Origin: PALSA-693 sp963729695
Lineage (GTDB): Bacteria > Actinomycetota > Acidimicrobiia > Acidimicrobiales > Palsa-688
Direction of reading: 5' to 3'
Length of the DNA stretch: 64,000 nucleotides
Assembly (NCBI GenBank): GCA_963729695.1
Contig: CAVSOT010000007.1
Span: 186,001 to 250,000 of the forward strand
Positions 15,521 to 25,466 of the stretch are shown piece after piece. The notes beneath the pieces were generated by a model. The model saw only the letters and a list, made by a program, of their open reading frames with translations, was not told the origin of the DNA and ran no database searches. Every line of letters starts with the position of its first letter. The first letter of the stretch is position 1. The position numbers and the translations under genes are program-made.

Positions 15521-17371
15521 CTACTTCGGGTCGATGCGAGCGAGGTCTGCCTCGCTGTCGTCTGGCCCGCACGGCTGAGCCTCGGCGGCTGCCGTGTCCT
15601 CCGGTGATTCAGGGGACGTCTGCTGGCGGGATGAGCGTGAGCTTGACGTCGGCGCGGCCGGGCCGGCCTCGTAGTGGTACTGCGTCCCTCGCATGGCGGA
15701 CACCACCGCGGCCAACGCCGACATCAGCGCGGCGACGGTGAACACCACCACCAGGCCATGGTGGAAGGGGCGCTCGACCAGCTGCGGGAAGAACTCCTTG
15801 CCGGTCAAGGTGGCAACGGCGTGCGCCGGCAACTGATGCAGGACACCCGTAGGGCTGAGCAGGGTCTGGATGGGATTGAAGCCGAGAAAGGCCGAGAACA
15901 CGGTGGACACGGGGGGGAGGGCTGCCGCGTGGTGGGCCACCCCGGCCGGGACGCCGTATTTGCGCAGGCCGGAGTACAGGGCCTGGGGGAGGGTGGAGTG
16001 CAGGCCGGTGATAAGCAGGGAGAAAAACACGCCTATGGAGATCGCTTGCCCGCTGTTCATGAACGTGGCGCGCATTCCGGATGCCTGGCCTCGCTGCTCG
16101 GGCGGGACCGCGCTCATCAGGGATGCGGTGTTGGGCGCGCTGAACATTCCGGAGCCGATGCCGTTGAAGAGCGCCAGCACCGCGAATACCCAGTACGAGA
16201 AGTTGACGGGGAGCAGAAGGAGTCCCACGAAGCTGAGGCAGAAGAGGACCATACCTCCCGTGGCAAAGCCCCTTGCCCCATAGCGGTCCGACAAGTAGCC
16301 GCTCACCGGACCGGCCGTGATGAAGCCCACCGTGAGGGGGATTAGGAAGATCCCGGCCCAAAGCGGGGTATCGGAGAAGTTGTAACCGTGGAGCGGCAGC
16401 CAGATGCCTTGCAACCAGATGATCAGCATGAACTGCAAACCACCGCGTGCGATAGAGGCGAGCAGAGCCGTGAAACCTCCGGCCGCGAAGGCTCTGATCC
16501 GAAAGAGACCCAGGTTGAACATGGGTTCCGCCACCCGGGTCTCGATCATGCAAAACAGCGCCAGCAGGCAGGCGCCGATCACCAGCGCACCCAGCACCTT
16601 CGGGCTCGTCCATCCCATCGTGTCGTGGTGGTACGGCTGGATGCCGAAGGTGATGCCGAGCAGGATCAACCCCAGGCCGAGCGCGAAGGTCACGTTGCCC
16701 CACCAGTCGATCCGGCCCGGGCGGTGCTCGGCCGTCTCGCGGAGCTTGAGGTACGCCCAGATCGTCCCGAACACACCGAAAGGCACGTTGACCCAGAAGA
16801 CCGCCCGCCAGTCGATGGCGGCGAGCAGCCCGCCCGCGACCAGCCCGACGAACTGGCCAGATAGTCCCACGATCTGATTGACGCCCAGCGCCATGCCGCG
16901 CTGTTCGGCTGGAAAAGCGTCGGTGAGGATGGCGGCGGAATTCGACATGAGCATCGCCCCGCCGGTCGCTTGTATCACCCGCCCGATGATCAACCACAAA
17001 GCGCCGCGCACTCCGCGCATCGGGTCGAGTGACAGGGCGATCGACGCGCAGGTGAAGACGAGGAAGCCCAGGTTGTAGATCCGGACCCGGCCGAACATGT
17101 CGCCCAAGCGTCCGAACGACACCACCAACGCGGCCACCACGAGCAGGTATCCCATGATCATCCACAGCAGGTAGGTGATGTTGCCCGGTGACAGGGGGTT
17201 GAGACCGATGCCCCGAAAGATCGCCGGCATGGCAATGATGACGATCGAGCTGTCGAGCACCGACATGAACATGCCCAGGGACGTGTTCGACAGTGCGACC
17301 CATTTGTAGCGGTCGTCGGCCGGGCGTTCTGCCCCCCTCGCAGGCTGGGGGAGAAGGGCGGTGTCAGACAC
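15521..17371 (-). CDS. MFS transporter, DHA2 (EmrB/QacA) drug-efflux family
   Basis: This is a 616-residue integral membrane protein with about 14 hydrophobic segments, the DHA2 number. It carries the motif C-like VDSSIVIIAMP region after helix 1 (FMSVLDSSIV), a motif A-like GRLGDMFGRVRIYNLG loop and a second copy YLSDRYGARGFATGG in the C-half. The C-terminal 50 residues are polar. Such proteins export drugs or organic metabolites using proton motive force. GTG 17371 overlaps the 3' end of the MarR gene by eight bases, so translation is coupled and MarR is the likely regulator. Confidence 0.92.
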   Translation of the reverse strand: MSDTALLPQPARGAERPADDRYKWVALSNTSLGMFMSVLDSSIVIIAMPAIFRGIGLNPLSPGNITYLLWMIMGYLLVVAALVVSFGRLGDMFGRVRIYNLGFLVFTCASIALSLDPMRGVRGALWLIIGRVIQATGGAMLMSNSAAILTDAFPAEQRGMALGVNQIVGLSGQFVGLVAGGLLAAIDWRAVFWVNVPFGVFGTIWAYLKLRETAEHRPGRIDWWGNVTFALGLGLILLGITFGIQPYHHDTMGWTSPKVLGALVIGACLLALFCMIETRVAEPMFNLGLFRIRAFAAGGFTALLASIARGGLQFMLIIWLQGIWLPLHGYNFSDTPLWAGIFLIPLTVGFITAGPVSGYLSDRYGARGFATGGMVLFCLSFVGLLLLPVNFSYWVFAVLALFNGIGSGMFSAPNTASLMSAVPPEQRGQASGMRATFMNSGQAISIGVFFSLLITGLHSTLPQALYSGLRKYGVPAGVAHHAAALPPVSTVFSAFLGFNPIQTLLSPTGVLHQLPAHAVATLTGKEFFPQLVERPFHHGLVVVFTVAALMSALAAVVSAMRGTQYHYEAGPAAPTSSSRSSRQQTSPESPEDTAAAEAQPCGPDDSEADLARIDPK

Positions 17372-17798
17372 GCTGAACCACGCGTTCCAGCAGTGGAATG
17401 GCCTCGATCAGCTGACGTTGCTCGGCGGGGGTGAGGGTTTCGGTGATCGCTCGGGCCAGCCGCCGGGCCCGTTGGTGACGGACGCCTTGAAGGCTTTCCT
17501 GGCCGGCGGCGGTGATCGAGATGAGCACCCGGCGCCCGTCGGACGGGTCGTCCGCCCGAGAGACCAGGCCGCCTTGGGCGAGGGCGGCGAGGATGGAACC
17601 CATCGACTGTGGGGTGATCTCCTCGACGGCGGCGAGGGCACCCGGGGTGGAAGGTCCTTCCCGCTCGAGACGGACGAGTACGGAGACCTGTGACAGCGTC
17701 AGCTCGCCATCGACCTGCACTTGCCTGAGCCGCCGGACCAGCGGGCCCAGGCAAGCTCGCAGCTCGCCCGCGGCGCGCTCGACGTCGGGAGCGATCAT
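17364..17798 (-). CDS. MarR-family transcriptional regulator
   Basis: This is a 144-residue winged-helix regulator. ELTLSQVSVLVRLEREGP begins the DNA-binding domain, ITPQSMGSILAALAQGGLVSRADDPSDGRRVLISIT is the recognition helix and wing with the conserved DxRxxL/V signature, and the C-terminus is a dimerisation helix. ATG 17798 has AGGA 9 bases upstream; the frame continues to 17951 without family similarity. It is the first gene of a two-gene operon with the efflux pump and probably represses it until a ligand binds. Confidence 0.9.
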   Translation of the reverse strand: MIAPDVERAAGELRACLGPLVRRLRQVQVDGELTLSQVSVLVRLEREGPSTPGALAAVEEITPQSMGSILAALAQGGLVSRADDPSDGRRVLISITAAGQESLQGVRHQRARRLARAITETLTPAEQRQLIEAIPLLERVVQRV

Positions 17799-18001
17799 GG
17801 TCACGGTTCCTCGCACGCCCTGGGAATGGACATATCCTATAGCCGATCTAATCAGTCCAACCTTACGATATCGCGGAATGCGGCCGCCCGGCGTCGTCCG
17901 ACTGACGGGCGCGTCGGTTGCCGGGTTGGTGGTGGCCCCCGCCCCAGCCAAGTAAGCGAATATTTGTTAGTTTGGGCGTTCCGAGGACCGATCGGAGGAC
18001 G

Positions 18002-19642
18002 ATGGACCTGCTGCTGCGAGAAGCCTCATTGATCGATGGGACCGGGACCCCGGCCCGGCCGGCTGACGTGGCTGTTGAGGGCGATCGCATCGTCGCGGTC
18101 GACGAGCCCGGTCGCTTGGCGCCGAGCGCCCACACGGAGGTCGTCGAACTGGGCGGCTTGACGTTGACGCCGGGTTTCATCGACATCCACACCCACTACG
18201 ACGCCCAGATCCTCTGGGACGGCGATGTGACGCCCTCCAGTTGGCACGGGGTGACCAGTGTGGTGATGGGCAATTGCGGATTCGGGGTGGCGCCGACCCA
18301 CCCGGAGCACCGCGACATCATCGTGCGGACGTTCGAAAACGTCGAAGGCATGTCGATGGAGGCGCTCAACCAGGGCATCGACTGGTGTTTCGAGACCTTC
18401 CCGGAGTACCTGGCCGCCATCGACGGGCGCAGCAAGCGGATCAACGCCGGCGCCTTCCTGGGGCATTCCACGCTGCGCCTCTTCGTGGTCGGGCCGGAGG
18501 AGCGTCCCGCGACCGACAACGAAGTGGAAGCCATGCGCGGCATCCTGCGGGAGGCCATGCAGCAGGGCGCGATCGGTTTCTCTACTTCACGCCAGCCCAA
18601 CCACCAAGGTGCGTTCGGCCGTCCCGTTCCCAGCCGCTTCGCGGACGTGTCCGAGGTGTACGCCCTCACCTCCGTGCTCGGCGAGGTGGGTAAAGGGGTC
18701 GTCGAAGTGTCGATCGGCCCGGGCCTTTGGGTCAATCAGTTCTCTGAGATGGCGGTGAAGTACGGGGTTCCGGTCACGTGGACGGCGCTCGTGGCCCGGG
18801 CCGACAAGCCTGGGGCGGCCCTGCGGACGGTTGAGCGGGGCGCCACGCTCCCCGGCGAGGTGTATCCCCAGATCGCCTGCCGGCCGATCGTGATGCAGAT
18901 GAACCTCGCTGACCCCTCCCCTCTGGGCGAGGTCGACGAGTGGAAAGAGGTGCTGGCCGTTCCCCGGGACCAGAGGGTCAATCTCTACCGGGATCCGGCG
19001 TGGCGAGATCGGGCCCGTCCGACGACGCTGGCCACCTGGAGTCACCGCTGGTCCAAGATCGATGTCCAGGAGACAGGGATCCACCAGGATCTCGTCGGGA
19101 TCAAGCTCGACCGTTTGGCAGCCGAGCGGGGCACCACCCCCTTCGATCTGATGCTCGACCTGGCCCTGGCTGACAACCTGGCTACCCGCTTCCGGGTGGT
19201 CATGGACAACGACGGCGACGACGAGATCGGGGACCTGCTCGCCGACAAGCGGACGATCCTCGGCCTCTCCGACGCCGGCGCCCATGCCAGTCAACTGTGC
19301 GACGCGTGCTACTCGACGCATCTGCTCGGTCACTGGGTCCGCGAGCGCAAGGCCATCCCGCTGGAAGAGGCGGTGTGGCGGCTCACCGGCCAGCCTCATA
19401 AGGCGTTTCGTATCGCCGACCGCGGCATCGTCCGGGCGGGCTACTTCGCCGACCTGGTGGCGTTCGATCCCGAGACAGTCGGTACCACCCCGGTGCAACG
19501 GGTCTTCGATCAGCCCGGCGGGGCGGACCGACTCCTGGTCAACAGCACCGGGGTCGAGCACATGTGGGTCAACGGTGTGGCCACCCGGGTGGGAGGCGAG
19601 GAAATTGCGGGCGTGACGCCGGGCCGTCTTCTGCGCAGTTGA
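18002..19642 (+). CDS. N-acyl-D-amino-acid deacylase-like amidohydrolase
   Basis: This is a 546-residue zinc-dependent amidohydrolase. It has the beta-sandwich start LLLREASLIDGTGTPARPADVAVEGDRI, the metal motif PGFIDIHTHYDAQ (HxH, about residues 58-70), VVMGNCGFGVAP, FLGHSTLR, and the late aspartate in LGLSDAGAH. The C-terminal IADRGIVRAGYFADLVAFDPE strand closes the sandwich. Typical D-aminoacylases are 480-540 residues. The gene has a close paralogue at the right edge of the window (62547). Substrates could be N-acyl-D-amino acids or other N-acyl or dihydropyrimidine-like amides. Confidence 0.85.
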   Translation: MDLLLREASLIDGTGTPARPADVAVEGDRIVAVDEPGRLAPSAHTEVVELGGLTLTPGFIDIHTHYDAQILWDGDVTPSSWHGVTSVVMGNCGFGVAPTHPEHRDIIVRTFENVEGMSMEALNQGIDWCFETFPEYLAAIDGRSKRINAGAFLGHSTLRLFVVGPEERPATDNEVEAMRGILREAMQQGAIGFSTSRQPNHQGAFGRPVPSRFADVSEVYALTSVLGEVGKGVVEVSIGPGLWVNQFSEMAVKYGVPVTWTALVARADKPGAALRTVERGATLPGEVYPQIACRPIVMQMNLADPSPLGEVDEWKEVLAVPRDQRVNLYRDPAWRDRARPTTLATWSHRWSKIDVQETGIHQDLVGIKLDRLAAERGTTPFDLMLDLALADNLATRFRVVMDNDGDDEIGDLLADKRTILGLSDAGAHASQLCDACYSTHLLGHWVRERKAIPLEEAVWRLTGQPHKAFRIADRGIVRAGYFADLVAFDPETVGTTPVQRVFDQPGGADRLLVNSTGVEHMWVNGVATRVGGEEIAGVTPGRLLRS

Positions 19643-19804
19643 CGGCGCCGATTGCCTCCGGAGGAGTTCGGTCCGCCCAGGCCGCATCGATTCGGCTCGC
19701 CGAGTCCGCCGTCGAAGGACCCCCCTGAATCGCCTGAGCGAGCGGACGATGGCGGTGCCGCGTCGAGTTGTTGTTTTGGCTTTAGAAAGCAAGAGGGACC
19801 GTAA

Positions 19805-20677
19805 TTGAAGCCTCCGCCATTTACCTATCTCGCGCCCGAGTCGCTCGAGGAAGCCTTGTCCATGCTCGCGGAGCATGGTGACGAGGCCAAACCGCTTGCG
19901 GGTGGGCAGAGCCTGGTGCCGTTGCTGGCCTTACGGCTGGCCCGGCCCGAAACCGTGATCGATCTGGGTGGTGTCCCAGAGCTCGCCTACATCCGGGCCG
20001 ACAACGGTCATGTAGCCGTCGGGGCGATGACTAGAGAGCGCGTCGCCGAACGATCCGAGATCGTTCGCTCCAAGGTCCCGCTTTTGGCCGAAGCCTTGCC
20101 GCTTATCGGTCATATCGCCATACGCAACCGGGGCACGATCGGGGGAAGTGCGTCGCACGCCGACCCGGCTGCCGAGATACCCACCATGGCGATCGCAACC
20201 CAAGCCGAGTTCGTGGCAGCCAGCGCGGCACGTGGTACCCGGACGATCCCGGCCGCGGCGTTCTTTCAGGGGTTCCTCACCACCGCCCTGGAGCCGGACG
20301 AGCTCCTGATCGAGGTCCGCTTCCCGGTGGCACCAGCTGGCACCGTGGTGGCGTTCCAGGAGGCCGCTCGGCGCCACGGTGATTTCGCCATGGTCGGGGT
20401 GGCCACCTCGGTCCTCGTTCGGGATGGAAGCGTCACGGATGCCCGGATTGCGCTGGCTGGGGTGTCGGACATGCCCGTGCGCTGCGGTGAAGCCGAGGAG
20501 GTGCTCACGGGATCGCCCCCGAGCGTGGCGGCCATCGACGAGGCCGCCTCGGTAGCGACCGCCGACCTGACCCCTGGCAGCGATCTCCACGGCAGCAGTG
20601 CTTACCGCAAGCACATCGCTAGGGTGCTGGTGCGCCGGGCGCTGCTGCCAAGCTTCGGACTGACGGAGGAGAAGTGA
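19805..20677 (+). CDS. Molybdenum hydroxylase FAD-binding medium subunit (CoxM-like)
   Basis: This 290-residue flavoprotein belongs to the xanthine-dehydrogenase/CO-dehydrogenase medium-subunit family. AKPLAGGQSLVPLLALRLARP and AIRNRGTIGGSASHADPAAE are the two FAD-binding motifs, and the C-terminal domain is the CO_deh_flav_C type. It passes electrons from the iron-sulfur subunit to an acceptor. The start is TTG 19805, preceded by AGAGGGA. Its end overlaps the next gene by four bases. The order medium-small-large is the classic cox-type arrangement. Confidence 0.93.
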   Translation: MKPPPFTYLAPESLEEALSMLAEHGDEAKPLAGGQSLVPLLALRLARPETVIDLGGVPELAYIRADNGHVAVGAMTRERVAERSEIVRSKVPLLAEALPLIGHIAIRNRGTIGGSASHADPAAEIPTMAIATQAEFVAASAARGTRTIPAAAFFQGFLTTALEPDELLIEVRFPVAPAGTVVAFQEAARRHGDFAMVGVATSVLVRDGSVTDARIALAGVSDMPVRCGEAEEVLTGSPPSVAAIDEAASVATADLTPGSDLHGSSAYRKHIARVLVRRALLPSFGLTEEK

Positions 20678-21171
20678 ACGACAAGATCGATGTGCACCTG
20701 ACCGTGAACGGCGTGGAACGCTCAGCCACGGTCGAACCCCGCCGAACCCTGGCCGACATGCTTCGCGACGACCTCGGGCTGACGGGGACCCACATCGGGT
20801 GCGAGCACGGCGTATGCGGCGCGTGCACCGTCCTCGTCGACGGGTATGCGGCGCGCTCCTGTCTCATGCTGGCTCCGCAGGCTCGAGGGACGGAGATCAC
20901 CACCATCGAAGGGTTGGCGGACGGCGACGAGCTCAACCCGTTGCAGAAGGCGATGTGGGACAACCACTCGTTCCAGTGTGGGTTTTGCACGCCTGGCTTT
21001 CTTATGCAGATCACGGAGCTCCTGCGGGAAAACAGCTCGCCGAGCGAGCCGGAGATACGCGAGGCCTTGTCGGGCAACGTCTGCCGTTGCACCGGCTACG
21101 AGTCGATCGTAAACGGGGTGTTGGCTGCCGCCGGGACCCCGCGTCCGGTCGCCCAGGGCCACGGTCACTAG
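20674..21171 (+). CDS. Molybdenum hydroxylase 2Fe-2S small subunit (CoxS-like)
   Basis: This is a 165-residue two-cluster iron-sulfur protein. The plant-type cluster is ligated in GCEHGVCGACTVLVDG plus a later cysteine (SCLML). The second cluster uses CGFCTPGF and VCRCTGYESI. It joins the medium FAD subunit and the large molybdenum subunit in one heterotrimer. The GTG start overlaps the previous stop (GTGA), which indicates translational coupling. Confidence 0.95.
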   Translation: MNDKIDVHLTVNGVERSATVEPRRTLADMLRDDLGLTGTHIGCEHGVCGACTVLVDGYAARSCLMLAPQARGTEITTIEGLADGDELNPLQKAMWDNHSFQCGFCTPGFLMQITELLRENSSPSEPEIREALSGNVCRCTGYESIVNGVLAAAGTPRPVAQGHGH

Positions 21172-21179
21172 GAGGAAGC

Positions 21180-23511
21180 ATGGTCCAGCAAGTCGCCCAG
21201 CGGTTCACCGGAACATCGGTCAAACGGGTCGAGGACGCCCGCATCCTCACGGGCCGAGGCAAGTACGTCGACGACGTCAAACTGCCCGACATGGTCTACG
21301 CCGCCTTCTTGCGGAGTCCGGTCGCCCACGCCAATATCACTCGGATCGACACCGACGAGGCCCGGCAGGCGCAGGGCGTGCTCGCGGTGTATACGGGTGT
21401 GGAGCTCGAACGGGTACTGATCCCGGGGCCCTACGGCGCCGCCGGGCTGCTTCCCCCCGGACAGCCCCATCACTCGTGCCTGGCTACCGACAAGGTCCGC
21501 CTGGTGGGTGACCTGGTGGCGATCGTCGTCGCCGATTCCCGTTACCTGGCTGAGGACGCCTTGGAGCTGATCGAGGTCGAGTACGAGGACCTGCCGCCGG
21601 TCACAACGGCCGAGGAGGCCCTCGACCCGTCCAGCGTGCCCATCCTGGAGGACGTCGGTTCGAACGTGTTGGTCACACCCAACGTGCACACCTACGGGGA
21701 CGTCGAGGCTGCGTTCGCCAACGCCGATCGGGTCCTGCACGTGACCCTGGATCAGCACCGCATCCAGAACGTGCCGATGGAGACGCGCGGTTGTGTGGCG
21801 ACCTACGATCCCGATTCAGGCCGCCTCGAGATGTGGTCGGCGAATCAGAGCGTCCAATACCACCGCGACGGCATTGCCGGCCGCCTCGGCATGGAACCTG
21901 AGAACGTCCGCATTCGCACCGCCGATGTCGGCGGCTCCTTCGGCCTGAAGATCTGCGCTTCTCGCGAGGATGTGGCGGTGGCGGCGGTGGCCAGAGAGCT
22001 CGGCCGGTCCGTCAAGTACATCGAGGACCGCTACGAGCACCTCACTGCATCCGGTCAGGCTCGCGAGGAATCCTTCGATGTCGACGTCGCCTACAAGCTG
22101 GATGGCGAGATCCTTGGGCTGAAAGTGAAGATGATCATCGATACCGGCGGGTACCCCGGGCTCGGCAGCGGCCTGCCGTTCATGATCGAGGCGATGCTGC
22201 CGAGCGCCTACAAGATCGGTGCGCTCGAGTTCCAGTTCACGGCCGTGGTGACCAACAAGGCGCCCTACGTCGCCTACAGGGGTCCCTGGGCGGCCGAGAC
22301 GTTCGTCCGAGAGCGGATCATCGACCTGGTTGCTCGCGATATCGGCCTCGAACCACTGGAGGTCCGCCTCCGCAACGTGGTCCGGGACGAGGACCAGCCG
22401 GCGTCCATGATCACCGGGCGCAGCCTGGTCGGGATCACGATGGCTCGCTCAATTCGAGCGCGTCGCCGAGCTCATCGATCTGCCGTCGTTCCGCCAGCGC
22501 CAGAAGGAGGCGTTGGCCGACGGTCGTTATATCGGGATCGGCGTGGCGTCGTATATAGAGGCTGCCCCCGGACCGCGGGGCGGTGAGGATCCCCTCGGCG
22601 CCGAGACCATGCAGATGCACCTGGAGGACGACGGCACGCTGGTCGTCATCTCGGGGCAGATGCCTCACGGCCAAGGTCACGAGACCACTTTCGCCCAGGT
22701 CGCGGCCGACGAGTTCGGCGTGCCGTTCGAGGCGGTTCGGATGGTGTTCGGCGACAGCGACATTGTGCCTAAGTCACTCACTGGCGGCAGCCGGGCCGCC
22801 ACCATGGCCGGCGGCGCCACCCTCACGACGGCACGCGCCCTCAAGGCCAAAGTGCTCGAAGCTGCCTCCCACCTCTTCGAGGTGAGTCCAGCGGACCTCA
22901 GACTCGAGACGGGTGCTGTCTCCGTCGTCGGCGTCCCGGCTCGGGCCATGCCCCTGCCCGAGCTCGTGAGTGCCCTGCACGAGGATGGCCGCGTCCCTCC
23001 TGAGGTGGACACCGACCTGTCCGTCGAGAACTCCTATGACGGCGGCGCAGGCGGTTGGGCCGGTGGCACCCATTGCGCAATTGTCGAGGTGGACGTCGAG
23101 ACCGGCCTCGTCAGCTTCGAGCGCTATCTGGTCACGGAGGACTGCGGCGAGCTGATCAACCCGGCCATCGTCGATGGTCAGGTTCGAGGCGGGGTGGCCC
23201 AGGGGGTGGGCGCCGTTCTGTTGGAGCATTCCGCCTACGACGAGCAGGGTAACTACCTGAGCGCCACGTTCATGGACTACCTGATGCCCACGACCATGGA
23301 CATTCCCCGCGTCGAGATCTCGCACATGCAGACGGTGCCGCTCGACCCGGACGTCAACTTCCGGGGCGTCGGCGAAGGGGGAATGATCGTCGCTCCGGTG
23401 ACGGTGTGCAACGCCATCGAAGACGCCCTTGCGCCCTTCGGCGTGCGGGTCCACGAACAGCACCTGCCGCCCGCCCGGATCTTGGAGCTGGCCGGGATCA
23501 TTTCATCCTGA
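21180..23511 (+). pseudogene. Molybdenum hydroxylase large subunit, one-base frameshift
   Basis: This is the molybdopterin-binding catalytic subunit of the xanthine dehydrogenase/aldehyde oxidase/CO dehydrogenase superfamily. ATG 21180 follows AGGAGGAAG. The N-terminal part includes RVEDARILTGRGKYVDD, VGGSFGLKI and the substrate loop AYRGPWAAE. Near 22432-22442 the frame shifts: ITM is followed by nonsense until a stop at 22584-22586, whereas the +1-shifted frame reads LAQFERVAELIDLP and continues through SGQMPHGQGHETTF to GVGEGGMIVAP. Rejoined it is about 777 residues, the expected size. The loop lacks the VAYRCSFR signature of true form I CO dehydrogenase, so CO is unlikely to be the substrate. 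Confidence 0.87.
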
Positions 23512-23553
23512 TGGGACCGTCGTCATCCCGGTGCCGCCTCGGCGGTCGCGTGA

Positions 23554-24504
23554 TCAGTCCCGGTCGAAGGTCCAGCTCCTAACGCCTTGTCCGGGTAGGA
23601 GCCGGCCGAACCGCAACCCTGGGAAGTGGGCTGCCGCCGCGGGGATCCCGCTTCCTTCCAGCTCCCGGGCGTAGGCCTCACGCACCCGGTTGGCGAGCAC
23701 CTGGTCGTGATCGCCGAGGAAGTTGAAGTCGTCGTCCTGCAACTCCAGCGGGCAATGGACGATGTCGCCGAGGAGCATGGCCCGATCCAGGCCGGACGAC
23801 ACCACGACGACGCTGCTGCCTGGCGTGTGGCCGGGGGTCAGGCGAACGTCGATCCCCGCGAACAGCGTCGAATCGGTCTCCCAGGTCTCGACGCGGTCCA
23901 GGATGGGCTGCAGCCGGTCGGGGACGAGGGGCGCCTGGAAGACCTTGGCGCTGAACCAGTCCTCTTGAGGTCCGCCGAGGAAGTAGTCGAGGTCGGCCGC
24001 CGCGCAGCGGATGGTGGCATTGGGGAAGTAGGGGGCGTTGTCCACCGACGCCCACCCGATGTGATCGAAGTGCAGATGGGTGAAAACCAGGTCTGTCACT
24101 TCGTCGGGACGGACGCCGAGGCCGGCCAATGACGCAGGCAACTCCCCTTGGGTGAGCTCGATGCGGCCGAGGTTGCCGGCCAGCTGGCGCATCCGATCTT
24201 CGGGGACGCCGCGGTCGCGGAAGAACCCGGCGATCGTGTCGCTCGGATCGTCCACATCGACGACCGGAGGTGTGTACCCGCCTACGAGCGCAGGCCCGGC
24301 GCCCGCGTCGACGAGCACCAGGCGGTCGCCGGTCCGGATGAGAAAGCCTCCGAGAGAGCTCTCCTTCATCCCGTCGGGGCGGAACATCCCGCCTTGGTGC
24401 TCCCACAGCCAGCTCTGCGGGTCTGGGAGCGGTTTGGTGCTCGGAAGCCTCGATACCAGCACCCCGTCCAGTACGGGCAGGATCTCCACTTCACCGACCT
24501 TCAT
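23554..24504 (-). CDS. Metallo-beta-lactamase-fold hydrolase
   Basis: The 316-residue protein has the MBL zinc motif THLHFDHIGW, a preceding VLVDAGAGP strand, a later LTPGHTPGSS histidine and an AMLLGDIVHCP aspartate. This set resembles quorum-quenching lactonases and related secondary-metabolite hydrolases. ATG 24504 is preceded by GGGAG. It is the last gene of a seven-gene minus-strand operon containing a Rieske oxygenase, which suggests it opens a lactone or ester intermediate. The exact substrate is unknown. Confidence 0.85.
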   Translation of the reverse strand: MKVGEVEILPVLDGVLVSRLPSTKPLPDPQSWLWEHQGGMFRPDGMKESSLGGFLIRTGDRLVLVDAGAGPALVGGYTPPVVDVDDPSDTIAGFFRDRGVPEDRMRQLAGNLGRIELTQGELPASLAGLGVRPDEVTDLVFTHLHFDHIGWASVDNAPYFPNATIRCAAADLDYFLGGPQEDWFSAKVFQAPLVPDRLQPILDRVETWETDSTLFAGIDVRLTPGHTPGSSVVVVSSGLDRAMLLGDIVHCPLELQDDDFNFLGDHDQVLANRVREAYARELEGSGIPAAAAHFPGLRFGRLLPGQGVRSWTFDRD

Positions 24505-24541
24505 CGCTGTCTCCCTTGTCTCGATATTTGCCGAAGCGCCA

Positions 24542-25444
24542 TTATGCCGGGCCGTTCCGGTGCCCTCGACCCCCCTGGACGTTCCGCAACGGTTCCAGTG
24601 CGCTCGCCAGCGCCTCCAGCACATCGGGTGTCGCCCCCGAGGGCAGCATCACGATGATGTACTGCGCACCAGCGTCGGCCCATTTCTCGGCGAGCTCGGC
24701 CAAGGCCCCCGGGTTCCCACTGAGCGAGAGTTGGGCCGTGACGAGCACGTCGTCGGGGTCCCGTCCGATCTCCTGACAACGCTCCGCCAGCACGTCGCAT
24801 TTGGCGGCGAAGAGATCGAGCTCCCCGCCGGGTCGCGCCGCGGTGTAGTTCCAGGCGTCGGCGTACCGGGCCACGATTCGCAGGGTCCGGCGCTCTCCGT
24901 TCCCGCCGATCCAGATCGGTAGCCGATGGTCCCGAGGTTTGGGGGCGATCTGAGCCTGCCGCAGGGAATAGAAACGGCCGTCGAAGTCGAAGCCGTCGGT
25001 GGTTAAGAGCCCGAGGATCACCTCGAGCGCCTCTTCCAAACGATCGAGCCTTTGTCGGGGCGAACCCAGATCGATGCCGTACATCTGGGCTTCGGCTTCC
25101 ATCCAACCGGCCCCGAGCCCGAGCTCCAGGCGGCCGCCTGAGATCTCGTCGATGGTGACTGCGGTCTTGGTGAGGAGGGCGGGGTGTCGCAAAGGCACGC
25201 AGGTCACCAGGTTGCCGATGCGCAGGCGTCGCGTCTGCGCGGCCAATGCCGCCAGGAGGCTCCATCCGTCGAGCATCGACGTGGAAGGATCCAGCTCGAT
25301 CTGCCCTGGAGTGGGGCGCAACGCGACGAGGTGGTCATAGGTCCAGGCCGACTCGAAGATGTCGAGGTCGTCGCCCACTCGCCAGACGTCTGCCAGCGCC
25401 GACCAGGTCGTCGCTTGATGGAGCACTTTGAACCCGAATCTCAT
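24542..25444 (-). CDS. LLM-class F420-dependent oxidoreductase
   Basis: This is a 300-residue luciferase-like protein: MRFGFKVLHQATTW, then LATQTRR-type RIGNLVTCVPLRHPALLTKTA, GGRLELGLGAGWMEAEAQMYG and LPIWIGGNGERRTLRIVARYADAWN. These are the signature segments of F420-dependent LLM enzymes such as glucose-6-phosphate-dehydrogenase-like or methylene-H4MPT-reductase-like proteins. It lies between the NTF2-like and MBL genes in the same operon, 22 bases after the former. It is a different subgroup from the pair at 7860 and 9755. Confidence 0.88.
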   Translation of the reverse strand: MRFGFKVLHQATTWSALADVWRVGDDLDIFESAWTYDHLVALRPTPGQIELDPSTSMLDGWSLLAALAAQTRRLRIGNLVTCVPLRHPALLTKTAVTIDEISGGRLELGLGAGWMEAEAQMYGIDLGSPRQRLDRLEEALEVILGLLTTDGFDFDGRFYSLRQAQIAPKPRDHRLPIWIGGNGERRTLRIVARYADAWNYTAARPGGELDLFAAKCDVLAERCQEIGRDPDDVLVTAQLSLSGNPGALAELAEKWADAGAQYIIVMLPSGATPDVLEALASALEPLRNVQGGRGHRNGPA

Positions 25445-25466
25445 GGGGGTCTCGACGCGCCGTTGT

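Noticed and set aside
15609..17303. 564-codon frame in the same strand as the MFS gene
   Set aside because: It overlaps the membrane-transport gene in another frame and encodes Arg/Gly/Pro-rich noise.
19780..19793. TTAGAAAGCAAG also present near the operator at 42405
   Set aside because: The match is 12 bases but covers only the flank of the operator, lacks the palindromic core and could be chance.
18587..19876. 429-codon minus-strand frame across the aminoacylase gene
   Set aside because: No conserved motif; it crosses the end of a real gene on the opposite strand.
19805..23511. Aerobic carbon-monoxide dehydrogenase operon
   Set aside because: Gene order and homology fit, but the large subunit lacks the VAYRCSFR loop of true CoxL, so a general molybdenum hydroxylase is the safer call.
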